Assembly (NCBI GenBank): GCA_021732285.1
Contig: JAKFVH010000176.1
Location: 1-35,628, forward strand
DNA: 35,628 nucleotides
Reading direction: 5' to 3'
From: Reyranella sp.
Lineage (GTDB): Bacteria > Pseudomonadota > Alphaproteobacteria > Reyranellales > Reyranellaceae
Under the pieces are notes generated by a model. That model made no database searches. It was given only the letters and a program-made list of their open reading frames with translations, and was not told where the DNA came from. Below are positions 31,569 through 35,628 of this stretch, piece after piece. Made by a program: the position numbers and the translations under genes. Every line of letters begins with the position of its first letter. Within the stretch, counting starts at the first letter, position 1.

Positions 31569-32156
31569 TCAGTTCGGCCAGTTCGCCCGCATGCGGTCGA
31601 TCTCGGCCTGGCTCGGCCGGTAGGGCGGGGCCTTCTCGTCGAAGGTCTGCCAGCCGGTCTTGCGGTACTCCGCACCGCGCGCCACCGGATCAATGGGCTT
31701 GTGGCTCTCCAGCAACGTAGCGATGCGGCCGGCATCCTCGTCGCGCGTGCGCACCGTCACCATGGTTCCGCCGCGCCGCACCGACTCGGAGTAGACGGCA
31801 GCGTGGTCGCGGTCGACACCGGCATCGACCAGCGCGCCCACGATGCCGCCCGTCGCCGCGCCGGCGGCAACACCGACGGCGGTGGAGGCGAGCCAGCCCG
31901 CGGCCACCACCGGGCCGAGGCCCGGGATCGCCAGCAGGCCGAGGCCGGCCAGGAGGCCTGCGCCGCCGCCCAGGGCGCCGCCGATGCCGGCGCCTTTGGC
32001 GGCTTCGGGAACGTCGTGGACGTCGGCATGCTCGGCGCTCACGTACTTGTTGGCGACGATGCTGACATCGGAGGCGGGCACCCCCGCTCGCTGTACGGCA
32101 TCGACGGCCGCCCGTGCCTGGGCGTAGCTGTCATAGACTCGGCATACGGTTCTCAT
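31569..32156 (-). CDS. YflT-like general stress protein with glycine-zipper core
   Basis: 195 residues. The N-terminal part (CRVYDSYAQARAAVDAVQRAGVPASDVSIVAN) is the YflT/general stress protein 17M type domain. It is followed by a hydrophobic Gly/Ala-rich stretch (about 55-120: GAGIGGALGGGAGLLAGLG) that may insert in or lie on the membrane, then a basic-acidic tail ending in RANWPN. The role is unknown; homologues rise under stress. AAAGGAG is 6 bases upstream of ATG 32156. It follows the EF-hand gene by 21 bases on the same strand, so the pair is probably an operon. Confidence 0.88.
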   Translation of the reverse strand: MRTVCRVYDSYAQARAAVDAVQRAGVPASDVSIVANKYVSAEHADVHDVPEAAKGAGIGGALGGGAGLLAGLGLLAIPGLGPVVAAGWLASTAVGVAAGAATGGIVGALVDAGVDRDHAAVYSESVRRGGTMVTVRTRDEDAGRIATLLESHKPIDPVARGAEYRKTGWQTFDEKAPPYRPSQAEIDRMRANWPN

Positions 32157-32177
32157 GTCGTCTCCTTTCGATGGGGG

Positions 32178-32648
32178 TTACTGCTGGGCCTTGGTGACGA
32201 CGTTGCCCTTGTAGTCGACGGCGATTTCGACGGTCTTGCCGGCCTGCGTGCCGGTGCCGCGCCAGATCCCGTCATCGTCCTTCTTCAGGTCAGCAACGGC
32301 GTCGACCCCGCCATGGCCGATGGCGCGGTCCTTGGCCTGGCCTTCGGTGAAGCTGTTGGCGCCCTTCAGCGGCGCGCCTTCCTCGGCCTTGCGCGGCGCG
32401 TAGATGTCGGCCTTGCAGGCATCCATGAACTCGGCCTGGGTGATGCGGCCCTCGGCGGCGATCGTGCGGTTGCCGACCCGCATCAGCGCGACGTAGCGCA
32501 GCGATTCGCGGTCGGACAGGACGCCGTCTCCGTTGGTGTCGGCCTTCTTCCACATGTCCTGGCACTCGGCGTCGGTCGCTGCCCACGCCGGCGCCGCCAT
32601 CGCCACGCCGATTGCGGCGACGGCGAAAAGCGAGATCGTCCTCGTCAT
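32178..32648 (-). CDS. secreted EF-hand protein
   Basis: 156 residues. A signal peptide ends near AWAA (about residue 24). A canonical EF-hand loop follows, DTNGDGVLSDRE (37-48), with Asp37, Asn39, Asp41, Ser45 and Glu48 as calcium ligands. A second partner loop is not clear (GRITQAEFMDAC is a weak match). The C-terminal third (GIWRGTGTQAGKTVEIAVDYKGNV split over two strands) looks like a PepSY-type beta element. It is probably a periplasmic calcium-binding protein of unknown role. GGAGG is 5 bases before the ATG. It is divergent from the catalase. Confidence 0.9.
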   Translation of the reverse strand: MTRTISLFAVAAIGVAMAAPAWAATDAECQDMWKKADTNGDGVLSDRESLRYVALMRVGNRTIAAEGRITQAEFMDACKADIYAPRKAEEGAPLKGANSFTEGQAKDRAIGHGGVDAVADLKKDDDGIWRGTGTQAGKTVEIAVDYKGNVVTKAQQ

Positions 32649-32845
32649 GAAGTCCTCCGTTGCTGTTGGATTGTTCTCGACGACACAAAGTGCGGCGCCA
32701 GCAATGGTTGCCGGCTGCTGTGAATTGAGCTCGCACGCGTCGAGGTGACGGCGTCAAGACCGCCGCTCGTTTGCGCGAGCAACTCCAGACTGGTCGCCTC
32801 GTTGCCGAGTGCGCCAACAGACAGCGAGCACAAGGAAGCACCCCT

Positions 32846-35119
32846 ATGCCGAGCAAACGGCCACTCAAACGCACGGCCCGCGCAAACAAGCGGGACGCCC
32901 AACCGCCACTCCGATCCTCCCGGCCCACGTCGGCAATCTCCGTGGCCGCCAAACCAGGCGAGGCGGTGCCGCCGATGCCGCCGCGCACCTCGGGCCAGGT
33001 GACGCCCAATGACGCGCCGCCGCTGCCGTCGCAGGAGACCGACAAGACCGTCAACCTGCGCCCCGACACGCTGGCACCCGGCGAGGAACTGACGACCAAC
33101 CAGGGCGTGACCGTCAGCGACGACCAGAATTCGCTGAAATCCCACGTGCGCGGGCCGACGCTGCTCGAAGACATCCTGATGCGCGAGAAGATCACGCACT
33201 TCGATCACGAACGCATTCCCGAACGCGTGGTCCATGCCCGCGGTGCCGCGGCCCATGGCGTCTTCCAGGTCTACGAAAGCCAGGCGCACCTCACCATGGC
33301 GGCGCCGCTGCAGGACCCGGCCGTCACGACGCCGGTCTTCGTGCGCTTCTCGACCGTGGCGGGCTCGCGTGGCTCGACCGACACGCCGCGCGACGTGCGC
33401 GGTTTTGCCGTGAAGTTCTATACCCAGGACGGCGTGTGGGACCTGGTCGGCAACAACATGCCGGTGTTCTTCATCCAGGACGCCAACAAGTTCCCCGATC
33501 TCATCCATGCGGTGAAGCCCGAGCCGCACAACGAGATCCCGCAGGCCCAGTCGGCGCACGACACCTTCTGGGACTTCGTGTCGTTGACGCCCGAAAGCGC
33601 CCACATGCTGATGTGGGTGATGAGCGACCGCGCTCTGCCGCGCAGCTTCGCCACCATGGAGGGCTTCGGCGTCCATACCTTCCGCATGGTCAACGCCGAG
33701 GGTGTGTCGCGCTTCGTGAAGTTCCACTGGAAGCCGCTGAAGGGCGTGTGCTCGCTGGTCTGGGAGGAGGCGCAGCTGATCTCGGGCAAGGACCCCGACT
33801 TCAATCGCCGCGATCTCTGGGAGTCGATCGAGCGTGGCGACTTCCCGGAATACGAGCTCGGCCTGCAGGTGGTCGAGGAGGCCGACGAGCACAAGTTCGG
33901 CTTCGATCTCCTGGACGCCACCAAGCTCATCCCCGAGGAGATCGTGCCTGTCGTCCCTGTCGGCAAGCTCACCTTGAACCGTAACCCCGACAACTTCTTT
34001 GCCGAGACCGAGCAGGTGGCCTTTCACACCGGCCACGTCATTCCGGGCATCGACTTCACCAACGATCCGCTGCTGCAGGGCCGGCTGTTCTCCTACATCG
34101 ACACCCAGCTGCGTCGCGTCGGGCCAAACTTCCACGAGCTGCCGATCAACCGCTCGCTGCGGCCGGCCGACAACCATCAGCGTGACGGCTTTGCCCGCAT
34201 GACCATCAACAAGGGCCGCGTCTCCTACTTCCCCAACAGCCTGGGCGGCGGTTGCCCGATGCATTCGCCCGCCGCTGCCGCCGCGTTTCGCTCGGTCGCG
34301 ATCAAGGAGCAGGCCGGGCCGAAGGTGCGCGAGCGCAGCCCGAGCTTCAGCGATCATTTCAGCCAGGCAACCCAGTTCTGGAACAGCATGAGCGACTGGG
34401 AGAAGGACCACATCGCCGCCGCCTTCGCCTTCGAGCTGAACCAGGTGGTCGATGAAGTCGTGCGCGACCGCACCATGAACGAGATCCTGGTGAACATTCA
34501 CAAGGATCTCGCGGCCATGGTCTCCGAGGCAACCGGCATTGCCATCAGCCCTGCCGGCACGCCGGAGGCGCCGACGCCGTCGGCACCGACGCCGGCCGGT
34601 CCGTTGCGCAAGGATGCCGACAAGCTCCGCTCGCTGGCGCTCAGCATGGACAAGCCTCCGCCCACCATCAAGGGCCGCAAGGTCGCCGTGCTGTTGGGCG
34701 ACGGCGTCGATACCGGAGAGGTCGAGGCCATGCTTGAAGCTCTGTCGGCTGCCGCCCTGATGCCGGAAACCATCGGGCCGCGCGCCGGTACGGTCGCCGC
34801 CGGCGACGGGCCCATGAAGGTCAATCGCGCCGCGGCCAACGCGCCATCGGTCGTCTACGATGCCGTGCTCGTGCCCACAGGTGTCGGGCCGGCGCTGGCA
34901 GCGCAGACACTGGCGCAGCGCTTCGTCCATGAGGCATGGCGGCATGGCAAGCCGATCGCCGTTGCATCGGACGCCGAGGCCCTGCTCAAGGCGGCCGGCG
35001 TGCCGACGTCCGACGACGGCGTCACCGTGACGGCAGCGACTTCCCTGACTGCACGTCTGGTAGACGACCTCAGCCGGCACCGCTTTCCACGCCGTGTCTC
35101 GGTGCTGCGTCCGTCCTAG
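32846..35119 (+). CDS. katE: large-subunit (clade II) heme catalase
   Basis: 757 residues, matching HPII-type catalases of about 750 rather than the ~500 of small ones. Catalytic His130 ([12 protein letters not shown]), Asn203 (GNNMPVFF) and heme-ligand Tyr417 (LFSYIDTQ) keep HPII spacing exactly. Residues 1-95 form the extended N-terminal arm. From about 590 the C-terminal flavodoxin/GATase-like domain is present ([13 protein letters not shown]), linked by a Pro/Ala-rich segment ([16 protein letters not shown]). It decomposes hydrogen peroxide in the cytoplasm. ATG 32846 has AAGGAAG about 8 bases upstream. A strong terminator follows, so it is monocistronic. Confidence 0.97.
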   Translation: MPSKRPLKRTARANKRDAQPPLRSSRPTSAISVAAKPGEAVPPMPPRTSGQVTPNDAPPLPSQETDKTVNLRPDTLAPGEELTTNQGVTVSDDQNSLKSHVRGPTLLEDILMREKITHFDHERIPERVVHARGAAAHGVFQVYESQAHLTMAAPLQDPAVTTPVFVRFSTVAGSRGSTDTPRDVRGFAVKFYTQDGVWDLVGNNMPVFFIQDANKFPDLIHAVKPEPHNEIPQAQSAHDTFWDFVSLTPESAHMLMWVMSDRALPRSFATMEGFGVHTFRMVNAEGVSRFVKFHWKPLKGVCSLVWEEAQLISGKDPDFNRRDLWESIERGDFPEYELGLQVVEEADEHKFGFDLLDATKLIPEEIVPVVPVGKLTLNRNPDNFFAETEQVAFHTGHVIPGIDFTNDPLLQGRLFSYIDTQLRRVGPNFHELPINRSLRPADNHQRDGFARMTINKGRVSYFPNSLGGGCPMHSPAAAAAFRSVAIKEQAGPKVRERSPSFSDHFSQATQFWNSMSDWEKDHIAAAFAFELNQVVDEVVRDRTMNEILVNIHKDLAAMVSEATGIAISPAGTPEAPTPSAPTPAGPLRKDADKLRSLALSMDKPPPTIKGRKVAVLLGDGVDTGEVEAMLEALSAAALMPETIGPRAGTVAAGDGPMKVNRAAANAPSVVYDAVLVPTGVGPALAAQTLAQRFVHEAWRHGKPIAVASDAEALLKAAGVPTSDDGVTVTAATSLTARLVDDLSRHRFPRRVSVLRPS

Positions 35120-35154
35120 CACGCCGGCAGCGGCGCGACAGCGTCCCGCGCTCA

Positions 35155-35189
35155 TTGGCAGCCGCCTTCTGGATCGGCTGCCAATTTTT
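35155..35189 (+). terminator. intrinsic terminator after katE
   Basis: Perfect 10-base stem TTGGCAGCCG / CGGCTGCCAA with a 10-base loop, followed by TTTTTC, 36 bases after the catalase stop. This is a strong rho-independent terminator. Confidence 0.92.
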
Positions 35190-35279
35190 CTTCGCGGTAT
35201 CGACGGCCATTTGGATCGCGAAGGCGCTGTTGTGGCGCGCGCAAAGCGCCTATCGTTCGGGACCAGTTCGGATCGACGC

Positions 35280-35628
35280 GTGGAGGATTCTCAAATCGCG
35301 GTCAGTAGCCAATCCGTTGATCCCTGCAAGAAGACAGGGGTAGACCAGTCGCCGGCGACATTGGGCGACGTGCTCTACGCCAAGTCCAAGGCTGTGGTGC
35401 CGGAGGAGGACTGGGCGGCGCTCGTCCGATCGATCGCAGCGGGCGACCAGCTGGCTCTGCACGCCCTCTACGAAAGGGCCCATCGCATGGTTTTCACACT
35501 AAGGGCCTGTGACGGAATAAACGAATCGGATAGTGCGGAACAACGCAGGGAAAGAATCGAGGAAGAGAAGGCGCCGGGCGAGATACGCTTTATATTGTGG
35601 GAGTGCTCGACGTCGACGCCATTCGTAT
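35280..35628 (+). CDS. partial ECF-like sigma factor gene, cut by the window end
   Basis: The frame is open from GTG 35280 to the last base. Residues 45-74 (DWAALVRSIAAGDQLALHAL, then YERAHRMVFTL) are the start of a sigma-70 region 2 of the ECF type. From codon 75 (about 35502) the sequence no longer resembles region 2 and becomes charged (EQRRERIEEEKAPGE), with lower GC and rarer codons (AGG, ATA, AGA). The true start may be GTG 35370 (MLYAKSKAVV). No convincing ribosome site is seen for either. The gene may be a chimera, carry a frameshift or insertion, or be an unusual domain. Confidence 0.6.
   Translation, partial: MEDSQIAVSSQSVDPCKKTGVDQSPATLGDVLYAKSKAVVPEEDWAALVRSIAAGDQLALHALYERAHRMVFTLRACDGINESDSAEQRRERIEEEKAPGEIRFILWECSTSTPFV

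Noticed and set aside
32645..35155. 836-residue minus-strand frame opposite katE
   Set aside because: Antisense shadow of a catalase with all catalytic residues present.

Overview
This 35.6 kb window is high-GC chromosomal DNA from an alphaproteobacterium. The gene content (YXWGXW-type secreted protein, TctA permease, CoxG-like protein, TauD, class III cyclase, clade II catalase) and several intergenic palindromic repeat families recall Reyranella-like or other Rhodospirillales/Hyphomicrobiales genomes. That placement is an inference from memory, not a search. No rRNA, tRNA, CRISPR array, transposase or phage gene was recognised. Coding density is high, and many neighbouring genes overlap by 4 bases or converge with overlapping 3' ends.

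Layout. 0.2-5.7 kb, all plus strand: a secreted YXWGXW/Asp-rich protein with a strong terminator, a DHDPS/NAL-family aldolase, an altronate-dehydratase-type UxaA enzyme, a cold-shock protein coupled to a GNAT acetyltransferase, and an amidase. Two long inverted repeats sit between these genes. 5.8-11.6 kb, plus: a Cache-containing class III adenylate cyclase, a SAM methyltransferase, an amino-acid-type ABC transporter (binding protein fused to permease, plus a second permease, no ATPase) whose 5' end lies inside a palindromic repeat, and a periplasmic Cu/Zn superoxide dismutase. 11.6-17.8 kb: a multi-hairpin repeat, an orphan TctA permease (minus), an SMP-30/gluconolactonase-like protein, a glutathione S-transferase, an ABC-F ATPase (minus) and a luciferase-like flavin oxidoreductase.

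17.8-23.6 kb holds the most unusual genes. One encodes an ECF-type sigma factor whose C-terminal two thirds is a degenerate F1-ATPase beta subunit: it has the beta-barrel, a P-loop lacking its lysine, the 'IYP.xDP' segment and the C-terminal helical domain, but no Walker B section. Upstream on the same strand is an MFS permease behind an AT-rich palindromic operator. They are followed by a small lipoprotein and an 827-residue protein joining a papain/C39-like peptidase head to autotransporter-type beta-strand repeats without a beta-barrel.

23.6-28.0 kb: two divergent operons, TauD dioxygenase - CoxG-like SRPBCC protein - ThDP enzyme (minus) and carboxymuconolactone-decarboxylase-like protein - cupin (plus). 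They look like one catabolic module of unknown substrate. 28.1-35.6 kb: a Crp/Fnr-type regulator, then a stress-flavoured region with hemerythrin - HAD phosphatase - small winged-helix - His-rich membrane protein (one overlapping minus operon), a small wHTH-like protein, a YflT-like glycine-zipper protein, an EF-hand protein, a large clade II catalase with its terminator, and the 5' part of a second ECF-like sigma gene running off the window.
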